DNA of 55,155 bases from NCBI GenBank assembly GCA_034678545.1, contig JAXDBS010000059.1, forward strand, positions 1 to 55,155. The letters run 5' to 3'. Positions within the stretch are counted from its first letter, which is position 1; each line of letters begins with the position of its first letter. This stretch comes from UBA5614 sp034678545 (GTDB lineage: Bacteria; Cloacimonadota; Cloacimonadia; Cloacimonadales; Cloacimonadaceae). The translations under genes and the position numbers were made by a program. This document shows positions 36,456-44,804 of this stretch, piece after piece. The notes under the pieces were generated by a model. That model did not search any database and was not told the origin of the DNA. It was given only the letters and a program-made list of their open reading frames with translations.

Positions 36456-36540
36456 GTGCCGTCCTGCCGGACTGTTTGCCTCCATGTTACTGCTCCCGGC
36501 ACTGACGTGCCGGGTTACAATGTGCCGTCCTGCCGGACTG
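36456..36540. repeat. Family B repeat, locus 2
   Basis: Two identical 19-base copies of GTGCCGTCCTGCCGGACTG (36456-36474 and 36522-36540) flank the palindrome CCCGGCAC-tgac-GTGCCGGG (36495-36514), which runs into TTACAATG as in locus 1 at 24284-24317. The pattern of palindrome plus satellite is conserved between loci 12 kb apart. Confidence 0.8.
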
Positions 36541-36680
36541 AAGACACCCTGTCTTTCATAAAACAGGCGGGACGCCTGTATCTGCGGCCGTCCGCAGGGA
36601 CGCTGGCTTCAGTCGGCAAGGCTGTACTGGAGTCCTTGATTCCTTCGCCTTTTAATATGGTTCGCACACATTTGGAATCA

Positions 36681-36725
36681 CGGACTTCAGCTTGGGCCTT
36701 TTTTCGAAGTCCGTTTTGCCCTTGA
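36681..36725 (+). repeat. Hairpin ending in a 21-bp sequence repeated at 53853
   Basis: CGGACTTC (36681-36688) can pair with GAAGTCCG (36706-36713), followed by TTTTGCCCTTGA. The 21 bases cgaagtccgttttgccctt plus ga (36705-36725) recur without change at 53853-53873. The hairpin and T-rich end look like a terminator, but there is no plus-strand gene before it. Confidence 0.7.
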
Positions 36726-36893
36726 GTATGTGTCTCCACCTTAGCCTGCATCGGCACAAAGGACTGCTGTGCATCAGTTGCCGGCGCAGCTGTTTCGTCT
36801 TTTCCTTTGACAAATTCAGGCAGTTACAAAAGAAGTGCGAGTTACGGCGGGACAGAACAACAAATCTTTCTGGAATAAAACATAAAGGAACCG

Positions 36894-38660
36894 ATGAGCG
36901 AGAAACTGAGCAAGACCTTCTTCAGGGTCATTCCCTATCTGAAAAAGAGCAAAAAGCAGATCTTCTGGGGCCTGGTGATGCTGGTCCTGGTGGACGTGGT
37001 GCAACTGGCCGTGCCCAAGATCATGCAATACGCCATCGACCACATCCAGAGCCGCAGCATCTCCTCGACCGGCCTGCTCTATATCGGCCTGACTCTGTTC
37101 GGCATCGCCCTCGGCATTATGGCCCTGCGCTATTTCTGGCGCGTGCTCATCATCGGCAATTCCTTCACCATCGAGCAAAAGCTGCGGCAGGACTTTTACG
37201 ACCACCTGCTGCTGCAGAGCCCCAATTTCTTCAACAAAGCCAAGACGGGCGACCTGATGGCCTACGCCACCAACGACCTGAACGCGGTGCGGATGCTCTT
37301 CGGGATGGGCTTCATCGCCGCCAGCGACATCTTCCTGATGACGGTGGCCTCCTTTTCCTTCATGGTCTCGATCAATCTCAGGCTCACCCTGCTGGCCGTG
37401 ATCCCGCTGCCTTTCCTGTCCCTGACCATTTCCTACTTCGGCAGGAAAATGCATAAAAAGTTCGCCCATGTGCAGGCCTCCTTCGCCTCCATGTCCGGAG
37501 CCGTGCAGGAAAGCATCTCCGGGATCAGGGTGGTCAAGGCCTTCGGGCAGGAGGAGGCCGAGATCAGGAAAATGGACGTCTTTTCGCTCGACTATGTGAA
37601 AAAGAACATCTCCATGGCCCGGCTGGCCGGCGTGTTCCATCCGCTGATGGGCTACCTGATCAGCTTCAGCATCATCACCACGCTCTGGCTGGGCGGCAAG
37701 GCGGCGATTGACGAAACCATCACTGTGGGGGGCTTCATCGCCTTCAATTCCTACCTGGGCATGCTGGTCTGGCCCATGATCGCCATCGGCTGGATCGTGG
37801 ACATGTATCAGCGCGGCACCGCCTCCCTGAAAAGGCTGAACGAGATCTTCGCCCTGGATCCCGAAATCAATGACGACAAGGCCGATTTCAGCATCAGGGA
37901 GATCAAAGGCGGGATCGGGATCAAAGGCTTGACCTTCCGCTACCGGGAAGACCTGCCGGACATTTTCACCGGCGTTACCACCTCCCTGCAGCAGGGCCAG
38001 ACCCTGGCCATCGTCGGACCCACCGGCTGCGGCAAGACCTCGTTCATTGATTTGCTCTCGCGGGTGTACAACCCGCCGGAAAACTCCATCTACATCGACG
38101 GGCACGATATCTACAGCATCCCGCTCAAGGTCCTGCGCCGCAACATGGTGATGGTGCCGCAGGACATCTTCCTGTTCTCGGACAGCATTGCCAACAACAT
38201 CCGTTTGGGCAATCCCGACGCCGCGGACGAGGATGTTTATGAAGCGGCCCGGGCGGCCCAGGTCTATGACGAGATCATGGAGTTTGAACACAAGTTCGAA
38301 ACGGTCGTGGGCGAGCGGGGCATCACTTTGTCCGGCGGCCAGAAGCAGCGCGTGGCCATCGCCAGGGCTCTTCTGACCAAACCCAATATCCTCATTTTGG
38401 ACGACGCCCTCTCGGCCGTGGACACCAAGACCGAGCGCTTCCTGCTGAAACGGCTGATCGAACTGCGCAAGGGACTGACCACGATCATCATCGCCCACCG
38501 CATCTCCTCCCTCCAGCACGCCGACCGGATCATCGTCCTGGCCGACGGCCGGATCAGGGAAAGCGGCACGCATAACGAACTGGTCAGGCTGAACGGCCTG
38601 TATAACGATTTGGTGGAAAAGCAGAAGATCCGGGCCCGCCTGGAAGGGGAGCAGGAATGA
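36894..38660 (+). CDS. ABC exporter, subunit 1 (degenerate-site half)
   Basis: 588 aa, type IV exporter half with six membrane helices and a nucleotide-binding domain. Walker A is GPTGCGKTS (about residue 376), signature LSGGQKQRVAIARAL, Walker B ILILDDALSAVD. The residue after the Walker B aspartate, normally the catalytic glutamate, is aspartate here (LDDA), as in BmrC, LmrC and TM287. It overlaps subunit 2 by ATGA, and the two should form a heterodimer exporting lipids, drugs or peptides at the inner membrane. An AAGGAA site is 5-6 bases upstream of the ATG. Confidence 0.93.
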   Translation: MSEKLSKTFFRVIPYLKKSKKQIFWGLVMLVLVDVVQLAVPKIMQYAIDHIQSRSISSTGLLYIGLTLFGIALGIMALRYFWRVLIIGNSFTIEQKLRQDFYDHLLLQSPNFFNKAKTGDLMAYATNDLNAVRMLFGMGFIAASDIFLMTVASFSFMVSINLRLTLLAVIPLPFLSLTISYFGRKMHKKFAHVQASFASMSGAVQESISGIRVVKAFGQEEAEIRKMDVFSLDYVKKNISMARLAGVFHPLMGYLISFSIITTLWLGGKAAIDETITVGGFIAFNSYLGMLVWPMIAIGWIVDMYQRGTASLKRLNEIFALDPEINDDKADFSIREIKGGIGIKGLTFRYREDLPDIFTGVTTSLQQGQTLAIVGPTGCGKTSFIDLLSRVYNPPENSIYIDGHDIYSIPLKVLRRNMVMVPQDIFLFSDSIANNIRLGNPDAADEDVYEAARAAQVYDEIMEFEHKFETVVGERGITLSGGQKQRVAIARALLTKPNILILDDALSAVDTKTERFLLKRLIELRKGLTTIIIAHRISSLQHADRIIVLADGRIRESGTHNELVRLNGLYNDLVEKQKIRARLEGEQE

Positions 38661-40825
38661 TGCACGGCGGCGGCGGAGGCCGCGGCGGGGGCGCCTGGGC
38701 TGACGACACCCTGCAGGGCAAGGTCTATGACAGCAGGCTCTACAAGCGCTTGCTCCGCTACCTGAAACCCTATCTGGGACTGGTCGTCATCTCCTTCCTC
38801 GTCCTCATGCTGATCACCGGGGCGGAACTCGTCCTGCCACTCATCACGCGCAGCGCCATCGACGATTACATCGTCTCGGACAAGGCCCTGATCCTCCTGA
38901 ATGACAAGGATGAAATAACTGTATTCAACCGGCGCTACAGCGATCTGAAACTGAAATCATACGCCTTGGACAAAGCGGCAGTCATCGTCCTGCCCACCAG
39001 CAGCCGCTCCAAGCTGGACCGCCCCTACCTGCAAAAACTGAAGGACAGCGGCAGCCTCAGCAGCGAGAATTTCTATTTCGTTCCCGACAACGCGGACAAC
39101 ATAAAACTGCTCGGCTCCTATCTGGCCAACACGGACGCGGCCACCGACCCCCGGGCCAAATTCGGGGGCTGGTTCCGGATCGGGCCTGGCAAGCTGGCTG
39201 TTTCACAATCCGAGCTCAGGAAGATCCCCGTCACGCAGCGCCGCGGCTTGAGGCAGGACTCCTACCGCAGCCTGCTGCTGCTGGCCCTGATCTATCTGGG
39301 GCTGACCACGCTGAGGTTCATCGCCAACTTCTTCCAGGTCTATCTGACCAATTACTTTTCCCAGATGGCCATGAAGGACCTGCGCCACGACGTTTTCGCC
39401 CATGTGCAGAAGCTGCCCGTGCAGTTCTTTGACAAGAATCCCGTGGGCCGGCTGGTCACCCGCGTGACCAACGACGTGCGCGCCATTGACGAAATGCTGT
39501 CCTCGGGCGTCATTACGATCATCCAGGACGTCATCCTCGTGATCGCCATCGTGGCGCTGATGGTCATGCTCAACTGGAAGCTGGCCCTGATCAGCTACAT
39601 CATCCTGCCCTTCGTCATCCTGACCATCTATGTCTTCAAGCGCAAGACCCGGGTCATCTACAGGGAGGTGCGCAAGCAGCTGGCCGCCCTCAACGCTTCC
39701 CTGGCGGAACATATCGCCGGCGTCAAGATCATCCAGCTCTTCAACCAGTACACCCGCAAGCGGGACGAATTCACCGCGATCAACAGTAATTATTTCAAGG
39801 TCTCGGTCTCCCAGCTCAAGCTGTTCGCCTTTTTCCGGCCCATCATCCATGTCTCCTCCCAGCTGGCGGTGGCGCTTATTATCTGGTACGGCGGCGGGCA
39901 GATCCTGCGCGACGTGGTCACCATCGGCCTGCTCATGGCTTTCACCACCTATGTCCACAAGCTGTTCGAGCCCATCAACGACTTCGCCGACAAGTTCAAT
40001 ATCCTGCAAGGCGCTCTGGCCGGCGCGGAGCGCATCTTTGACCTGATGGACGCCCAGCCCGAAGACTACCGCGCCAAACTGCAGAAGAACCTCAAGCTGG
40101 AGGGCGGGATCGAGTTTGAGCACGTCTGGCTGGCCTACAACGAAGGCGAATGGGTGCTCAAGGATGTCTCCTTCCACGTAAAACCGGGGGAGAAGATCGC
40201 CCTGGTCGGCCACACCGGCTCCGGCAAGACCTCCATCGTCAATCTCATCCTGGGCATGTACGCCTACCAGAAAGGCCGCCTCTCCCTGGACGGCAAAGCC
40301 CTGCACCAGTATGCCCTGCAGGATGTCCGCAGCAACGTCGGTATCGTCCAGCAGGACGTCTTTATCTTCTCAGGCACCATGCGCGACAACATCGCGCTCA
40401 ACAATCCCGACCTCACCGACGAGCAGCTGGAACAGGTCTGCCGCTACGTCAACGCCGACAGCTTCATCCAGAAGCTGCCCCAAAAATATGACGAGCCCGT
40501 CATGGAGCGCGGCGCCACCCTGTCCACCGGGCAGCGCCAGCTGATAGCTTTCGCCCGCGTCCTGGCCTACAATCCCTCCATCTTCATCCTGGACGAAGCC
40601 ACTTCCAACATCGACACCGAGACCGAGATCCTCATTCAGGACGCCCTCAAAAAGGTCATGCAGAACCGCACCAGCATCATCATCGCCCACAGGCTTTCCA
40701 CCATCCAGCACGTGGACCGCATCCTGGTCCTGCACAAAGGCGAGATCGTGGAGGAAGGCAGCCACTTCCAGCTGCTGGACAAAAAAGGCCTCTACTACGA
40801 CCTCTACCGCTTGCAGTATACATAA
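38657..40825 (+). CDS. ABC exporter, subunit 2 with large external insertion
   Basis: 722 aa. The N-terminus is glycine-rich (HGGGGGRGGG). Membrane helix 1 (residues about 37-60) is followed by an extra 130-residue domain facing outside (about residues 75-205; words VLPTSSRSKLDRPY and FYFVPDNADNIKLLG) before helix 2. The nucleotide-binding domain has Walker A GHTGSGKTS (about residue 518), a variant signature LSTGQ and a canonical Walker B FILDEATSNID with Glu. The LSTGQ change and subunit 1's Asp fall on the same composite ATP site, which marks that site as degenerate and fits a heterodimer. Confidence 0.93.
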   Translation: MMHGGGGGRGGGAWADDTLQGKVYDSRLYKRLLRYLKPYLGLVVISFLVLMLITGAELVLPLITRSAIDDYIVSDKALILLNDKDEITVFNRRYSDLKLKSYALDKAAVIVLPTSSRSKLDRPYLQKLKDSGSLSSENFYFVPDNADNIKLLGSYLANTDAATDPRAKFGGWFRIGPGKLAVSQSELRKIPVTQRRGLRQDSYRSLLLLALIYLGLTTLRFIANFFQVYLTNYFSQMAMKDLRHDVFAHVQKLPVQFFDKNPVGRLVTRVTNDVRAIDEMLSSGVITIIQDVILVIAIVALMVMLNWKLALISYIILPFVILTIYVFKRKTRVIYREVRKQLAALNASLAEHIAGVKIIQLFNQYTRKRDEFTAINSNYFKVSVSQLKLFAFFRPIIHVSSQLAVALIIWYGGGQILRDVVTIGLLMAFTTYVHKLFEPINDFADKFNILQGALAGAERIFDLMDAQPEDYRAKLQKNLKLEGGIEFEHVWLAYNEGEWVLKDVSFHVKPGEKIALVGHTGSGKTSIVNLILGMYAYQKGRLSLDGKALHQYALQDVRSNVGIVQQDVFIFSGTMRDNIALNNPDLTDEQLEQVCRYVNADSFIQKLPQKYDEPVMERGATLSTGQRQLIAFARVLAYNPSIFILDEATSNIDTETEILIQDALKKVMQNRTSIIIAHRLSTIQHVDRILVLHKGEIVEEGSHFQLLDKKGLYYDLYRLQYT

Positions 40826-40867
40826 AACAAACTCATATTACGTTACATGGTACCAAGTGGTCGTGTG

Positions 40868-40890
40868 ACACTCCTCAGCGAGTGTTATAT
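40868..40890 (+). promoter_or_regulatory. Palindrome with -10-like sequence before the methyltransferase
   Basis: ACACTC-ctcagc-GAGTGT (40868-40885) is an 18-bp palindrome, followed at once by TATATTATCT, a plausible -10 region. A dimeric regulator could bind here. It could equally be a weak transcript end for the ABC operon. Confidence 0.4.
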
Positions 40891-40907
40891 TATCTGTGAG
40901 GTGGAGT

Positions 40908-41462
40908 ATGGATATAACAAAACCCAGCAAATTCATGATGGCGCTGCTGAAACTGGAATCTAAAATCAAAACAAAAAGATACTCATCTTTTTGCGGCAAA
41001 CTGGGCTTAAAAGGAAATGAGAAAGTGCTGGAATTCGGCTGCGGCTGGGGCGGGAACACCGCTGAACTGGTGAAAAGGCTGCCCGGCGGATCCCTCTTGT
41101 GCATTGACCTTTCTAAGGCCTGGATTGATTTTACCAAAAAACGCCTGGCCGGCAATTACCCCAATGCGGATTTCATCAGCGGCGACATCAGAAAGATTGC
41201 CTCTCAGGCGGAGACCATGGATGCCATTGTGATCCATCATGTGCTGCATGACATCCCTCCCGCGGAAAGGCTTTCCACCATGCAGGCTCTGAAGCGATGG
41301 CTCAAACCCGAGGGCAAAGTCTTTATCCAGGAACCCTCCAAGGCGGGGCATGGGATGTCACTGGAAAGCATCAGGCAGATTATGTCCCAATCAGGTTTGG
41401 AGATGGTGGAGAAGCAGGAAGCCGCCAGGTTCACGTTCAGCGCCTATTCCCGCCTGGCCTGA
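40908..41462 (+). CDS. Class I SAM-dependent methyltransferase
   Basis: 184 aa. The SAM-binding motif I is KVLEFGCGWGGNTAEL, motif II region SLLCIDLSKAWIDFTKK with the acidic ribose-binding residue, then FISGDIRKI and VIHHVLHDIPP. The substrate is unknown; similar small enzymes methylate lipids, small molecules, or metalloids. ATG 40908 has GAGG 8 bases upstream. It lies 82 bases after the ABC exporter genes and may be regulated separately by the palindrome upstream. Confidence 0.85.
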   Translation: MDITKPSKFMMALLKLESKIKTKRYSSFCGKLGLKGNEKVLEFGCGWGGNTAELVKRLPGGSLLCIDLSKAWIDFTKKRLAGNYPNADFISGDIRKIASQAETMDAIVIHHVLHDIPPAERLSTMQALKRWLKPEGKVFIQEPSKAGHGMSLESIRQIMSQSGLEMVEKQEAARFTFSAYSRLA

Positions 41463-41604
41463 CTGATTTGCCGCAAAAATGCCGGAGGCTTTTTTCCCTC
41501 CTAGAAAACGGCAGGGGATAGAGGCTTGGCCCAATCATGGAATAAGGAACAGCTTTAGTGTGGCTTTGCTGCAACCTCTGGTGTTTTCATATCACCCCGG
41601 CGGT

Positions 41605-42138
41605 TCAGAAGATCAGCGAGTAATCCTCCAGGTATTGCTGGGTGCCGTTGATATTGCTGTAAAGCTGCAATTGGATCCTGAACCTGTCCTGCCTGCCGCG
41701 TTCAAAAGCCTGGAATCCCAAGCTGTAATTCTTTTTCTGGCCGCTTTCCAGATATCCCGAGGGGAAGCTCCCGAGAGCCATGAAACCCCTGAACAGTCCG
41801 CTGTCCAGGCGTTCCTGCACTTCAGCGCGAACGGTGAAATCTACTCCCGTCAGGCTTTGGTTCTGGATTGAATAATAACATTTGTATTCGTTGCCGGTTG
41901 TGGAGAGGCTGTCGATCAGGAGCGCTCCCGCCTGCTGGTCCGGCTGGCCGTTGATGGCCTTTGCCTGGGCGGAGGGGAAAGACTGTCGCACCAGCGGGTC
42001 CCGGCTTGCATCTGCCACTTTGGACATGACCCGGCGCGTGTGCGAGGCATAAGAATAATCAAGGATCGCCTTGCTCGCGATATAGATAACTACTGCCGCT
42101 GCCAGCAGCAAGAAAACAAATGCCACATCTTTTTTCAT
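41605..42138 (-). CDS. Hypothetical membrane-anchored protein, 177 aa
   Basis: Residues 5-25 (AFVFLLLAAAVVIYIASKAIL) form a single N-terminal membrane segment or uncleaved signal. The rest is soluble and probably outside the inner membrane, with a helical part to about residue 70 and a beta-rich part holding NEYKCYYSIQNQSLTGVDFTV. I recognise no family. A GGGAG site lies 6 bases before the ATG. It stands alone between the methyltransferase and a repeat-bearing gap. Confidence 0.6.
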   Translation of the reverse strand: MKKDVAFVFLLLAAAVVIYIASKAILDYSYASHTRRVMSKVADASRDPLVRQSFPSAQAKAINGQPDQQAGALLIDSLSTTGNEYKCYYSIQNQSLTGVDFTVRAEVQERLDSGLFRGFMALGSFPSGYLESGQKKNYSLGFQAFERGRQDRFRIQLQLYSNINGTQQYLEDYSLIF

Positions 42139-42622
42139 TGGTACTCCCTGTTCGTTAAATTCACTCTCCCGTAATATTAATATTTGTCAAGGATATTCTT
42201 TTATAACAATTGCAACCATCTGCCACTCTTATGGTTCTTGTTATTTGCGCAATGAAAATATCTGCGATTTGGAGACAAGATCGCAGAGCCGTCAAATATT
42301 CCGATATATTTGCCATGACTGCCTCGCGTCAGCCTCTTCCTTGCCGGATCACCCTTCCGCCAGTCAAACCATACTTTTCCTGTCCGGGAATAACGGCCTT
42401 CGCCCCTGCTTGCACTACGGACCCATTACTTACCCAATACGGACTTCGTCCGTATTGGGTAAGTAATGCTTGCAGGGAGGAAGAGAGGAAAAGAGGCGGT
42501 CCGGGGGATGATAAAACTGCCCGAATGGCCTGGAGGGAAACGGTCTGTCTTGGGTCAGAAACTGGAACAGGGGTTGCCGGGGGTTTGGGCTTAATGATGG
42601 CCCGCACCCCCCCGCCGGGTTT
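42139..42622. other. 484-bp gene-free gap holding family A copy 2
   Basis: Overlapping frames in both strands have no family features or ribosome sites. The only clear structure is the palindromic repeat at 42400-42478. Left of it is the promoter region of the minus-strand 177-aa gene, which is AT-rich near 42170-42205. Confidence 0.6.
42400..42478 (-). repeat. Family A repeat, copy 2 (inverted)
   Basis: A perfect 45-base palindrome with 21-bp arms (42424-42444 and 42448-42468; left arm begins cattacttacccaatacgg) has a ttc loop. Read on the minus strand it aligns with copies 1 and 3, including the trailing GGGTCCGTAGTGCAAGC block shared with copy 1 and the gcgaagg flank. Confidence 0.9.
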
Positions 42623-43507
42623 TCAATAGGTCATCATCAGGGTGAAGATGAACCCGCTTTCATCGGATTTGTAATTGCGGTATTTAAGGGCGTAGTAATA
42701 GTCCGAGTCAAGGTATCCGTAAACCACCGCCACCATGGAGCTGGAATTGTCCTGCCCCACCAGCCGGTACTCATTGTCGCTGTATTCGGAACTGATTCCG
42801 CCTTCAGAGCTTTGCTGACAGACCTTGATGTCAACATCTGAGACATTGTCGCTGCCGAAGCCGACAAAAAAGCAATCCTGTTCGTTGGGAACGGTAATAT
42901 TGTGAAAGTTGGAAACGGTTTCGGAGTAAAGGATTCCGCCCACGAGGCAAATCTCGTCCAGAAAGAATTTGTAGGCTGGAGTTTCCTCGCTTTCGTCCAG
43001 GATGTTGAAAAAATTCACGGCGGTTTGCAAAGCCTGGGCGCACTTTTCGCCCGACTTGACATAGGCGTTCTGGTCAGTGCGCATGATACCCCAAAAGACA
43101 AAGGCGTTTCTTGAGGAACGGTAATTTTTAACCTTGATCGTGTACCGGTCGCTGTAGGCCGCGGTGAAAATGCATTCGGCATACTCCTGAATACCCTGGT
43201 CCTGGGCGATGATATCTCCGTCGGAATCGGTAATGATCAGGTCCAGATCGTCAATGTCCTCGTCCCCGAAACCCCAGATATCATAAGTGACGCCCTTGGT
43301 CAGATACTTGCTGATGCTGAGCTCGCCGCCGTTGCTCATCAGGCTGCCGTAAAAGCAGCTGTCGCCGTCGAACTCCCAACCGGATTCGCTTAGCGCAGAA
43401 GTGTAGATAGCAGCCTTGATTGCGACCTGTTCGAAATAATCTGCCACCTGAGCCAGGCACAGGGCGCTAGCCAGAAGTAAGGAAAAGACAAGAATTGTAC
43501 GCGGCAT
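42623..43507 (-). CDS. Secreted protein with two internal repeats
   Basis: 294 aa with a signal peptide (TILVFSLLLASALCLAQ). Two halves resemble each other. Residues about 65-147 (TYDIWGFGDEDIDDLDLIITD ... YTIKVKNYRSSRNAFVFWGIM) and 207-294 (CFFVGFGSDNVSDVDIKV ... YYALKYRNYKSDESGFIFTLM) share G-F-G-D/S, V/L-D-L/I, and YRNYxS-xxxxF-x-F words. Each unit is beta-rich and calcium-binding-like in its acidic loops. I do not know the family. An AGGAGGA site and a promoter precede it. It is probably outside the cell or periplasmic. Confidence 0.7.
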   Translation of the reverse strand: MPRTILVFSLLLASALCLAQVADYFEQVAIKAAIYTSALSESGWEFDGDSCFYGSLMSNGGELSISKYLTKGVTYDIWGFGDEDIDDLDLIITDSDGDIIAQDQGIQEYAECIFTAAYSDRYTIKVKNYRSSRNAFVFWGIMRTDQNAYVKSGEKCAQALQTAVNFFNILDESEETPAYKFFLDEICLVGGILYSETVSNFHNITVPNEQDCFFVGFGSDNVSDVDIKVCQQSSEGGISSEYSDNEYRLVGQDNSSSMVAVVYGYLDSDYYYALKYRNYKSDESGFIFTLMMTY

Positions 43508-43821
43508 GAGATCCTCCTATGGATGGAGATGAATTTTCTCATATCTCCAACGATGCCTGATTAATCTTTCCTAAATAAGCTGTCAAGCAAATTATATCAC
43601 AGCGGAAAGGAGAATTAGCCGGCTGGTTCTCAGGCAGTTAGCCAGAATGATACTAATCGTGTTCAGGGGCAGTGATCCCCTCCAGAGTTCGGGTCCGGGC
43701 AAATCAGCTCTAGCTAATCACGCTTTGGGACCAGCCTCTCCTGTGTAATAAAAAATCTTGCCAGATCAAGGGGGTCTAAAAATATGTCTTTCCTGCATTA
43801 ATACGGAATTGAGGACGAAAA
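43508..43821. other. 314-bp divergent intergenic region before efp
   Basis: It holds the minus-strand promoter at 43558-43586, and on the plus side a hairpin AGGGGcagtgatCCCCT near 43670-43686. About 50 bases before efp lies a TTGCCA box with an imperfect -10. I see no gene. Confidence 0.5.
43558..43586 (-). promoter_or_regulatory. Probable promoter of the repeat-bearing secreted protein
   Basis: On the minus strand TTGACA (43581-43586) and TAATCA (43558-43563) are exactly 17 bases apart, about 50 bases upstream of the ATG. Confidence 0.6.
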
Positions 43822-44382
43822 ATGGCAACAATGGCTGATATCAGGAACGGCCTGATCATTGAATACAAGGACGGCTATTACCAGGTGGTGGAGTTCCTCC
43901 ACGTCAAGCCGGGCAAGGGCAGCGCCTTCACTCGCACCAAGCTGAAGAACATGAAGACCGGCAAGGTGGTGGAAAACACCTTCCGGGACAGCGACGTGAT
44001 GAACGAGGTGCGGGTGGAGAAAACCAAGAAGGAATACCTTTACCGGGACGGAGATTTCTTTGTCCTGATGGACGCTGACACCTATGAGCAGATCACGGTG
44101 GACAAGGCTGTCATCGGCGATCTGGAGAAGCTGATGATGGAAAACATGGAGATCTATGTCCTAGCCACGGCCGCCGGCGAGATCCTGGGCCTGGAACTGC
44201 CCACGACCGTGATCCAGGCCATCGCGGAATGCGAGCCCAACGTCAAGGGCAACACGGCCTCCGGCAGCGGCAAGGTTGCCTACACCGAGACCGGCCTACG
44301 CCTGATGGTCCCCTTCTTTGTGGAGCAGGGGGACAAAATAAAGATTGACACCCGCAGCGGCGAGTATATTGAAAGAGCGTGA
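43822..44382 (+). CDS. efp: Elongation factor P
   Basis: 186 aa with the three EF-P domains. The modifiable tip is VKPGKGSAF with Lys32 (equivalent to the beta-lysylated residue of E. coli), and the C-terminal DKIKIDTRSGEYIERA is canonical. EF-P rescues ribosomes stalled at polyproline stretches; the P-rich secreted proteins in this window would be clients. No modifying enzyme gene is nearby. Start ATG 43822 has GAGGA 7-8 bases upstream; the ATG at 43831 is an alternative and gives the usual N-terminus. Confidence 0.95.
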   Translation: MATMADIRNGLIIEYKDGYYQVVEFLHVKPGKGSAFTRTKLKNMKTGKVVENTFRDSDVMNEVRVEKTKKEYLYRDGDFFVLMDADTYEQITVDKAVIGDLEKLMMENMEIYVLATAAGEILGLELPTTVIQAIAECEPNVKGNTASGSGKVAYTETGLRLMVPFFVEQGDKIKIDTRSGEYIERA

Positions 44383-44450
44383 CCGCTTTTGTTTGCCAAA
44401 GAATGGAATAAAATTAGCTTATACTAAAAGGAAAATAAAGGAAGGAAAGC

Positions 44451-44663
44451 ATGGGAAAAGTGAAGAGCTTTGCCGCCAAGCTGGCCCACGAAACCTCGCA
44501 CGAGGGAAAAGTGTTCTGCCCGACCTGCAACACCGAGATCAAGCGCGTCAAGCTGGTGGTGCAGAAAAAGGGTCAGGCCGGCTGGTCGCCCCGCTATGAG
44601 TTCGTCAAGGTCTGCAAATGCAACGAAGCTGACCTGATGAGCGGGAAAAACTATCAGGCCTGA
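44451..44663 (+). CDS. Small zinc-ribbon-like protein, 70 aa
   Basis: Two cysteine pairs, CPTC (residues 23-26) and CKC in FVKVCKCNEAD, can bind one Zn2+. The N-terminus is basic (KVKSFAAKLAHETSHEGK). I do not recognise a named family. A strong AAGGAAGG site precedes the ATG, and a TATACT -10-like box lies about 30 bases upstream. It follows efp by 68 bases and may bind RNA or protein in translation, which is only a guess from location. Confidence 0.7.
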   Translation: MGKVKSFAAKLAHETSHEGKVFCPTCNTEIKRVKLVVQKKGQAGWSPRYEFVKVCKCNEADLMSGKNYQA

Positions 44664-44804
44664 AACCGAGGACGGGCTGTCGGGTCATGAGGCGGGAGGG
44701 CGGTCCGGAAGCCGGCCCCCAGACTTGAGGCGAAGTTTATCCTGGAGTAAGGAAAGCCACACCAGCTTGCAGTTCAATTTGTAAATATCGAACAGGGAGA
44801 TACC

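Larger units (their letters stand above)
36023..36893. other. 871-bp gene-free gap with several repeats
   Basis: This is the largest gap in the window. It contains the regulator's promoter and palindrome (36126-36153), family B repeats (36456-36540), the 21-bp repeat (36681-36725) and hairpins such as CAGGCG-ggac-GCCTG near 36565. Small frames (for example 36402-36725) have no family features, ribosome site or codon pattern and I take them as chance. A consensus TTGACA at 36807-36812 lacks a good -10 box but may drive the ABC genes. Confidence 0.6.

Noticed and set aside
36402..36725. 107-residue plus-strand frame in the 36-kb gap
   Set aside because: It spans the repeats, has no ribosome site and no family features.
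42210..42629. 139-residue plus-strand frame
   Set aside because: It covers the palindromic repeat, and the opposite strand reads equally well; no ribosome site.
43600..43760. Possible riboswitch or T-box before efp
   Set aside because: Hairpins exist, but no T-box specifier or antiterminator word and no riboswitch core I know.
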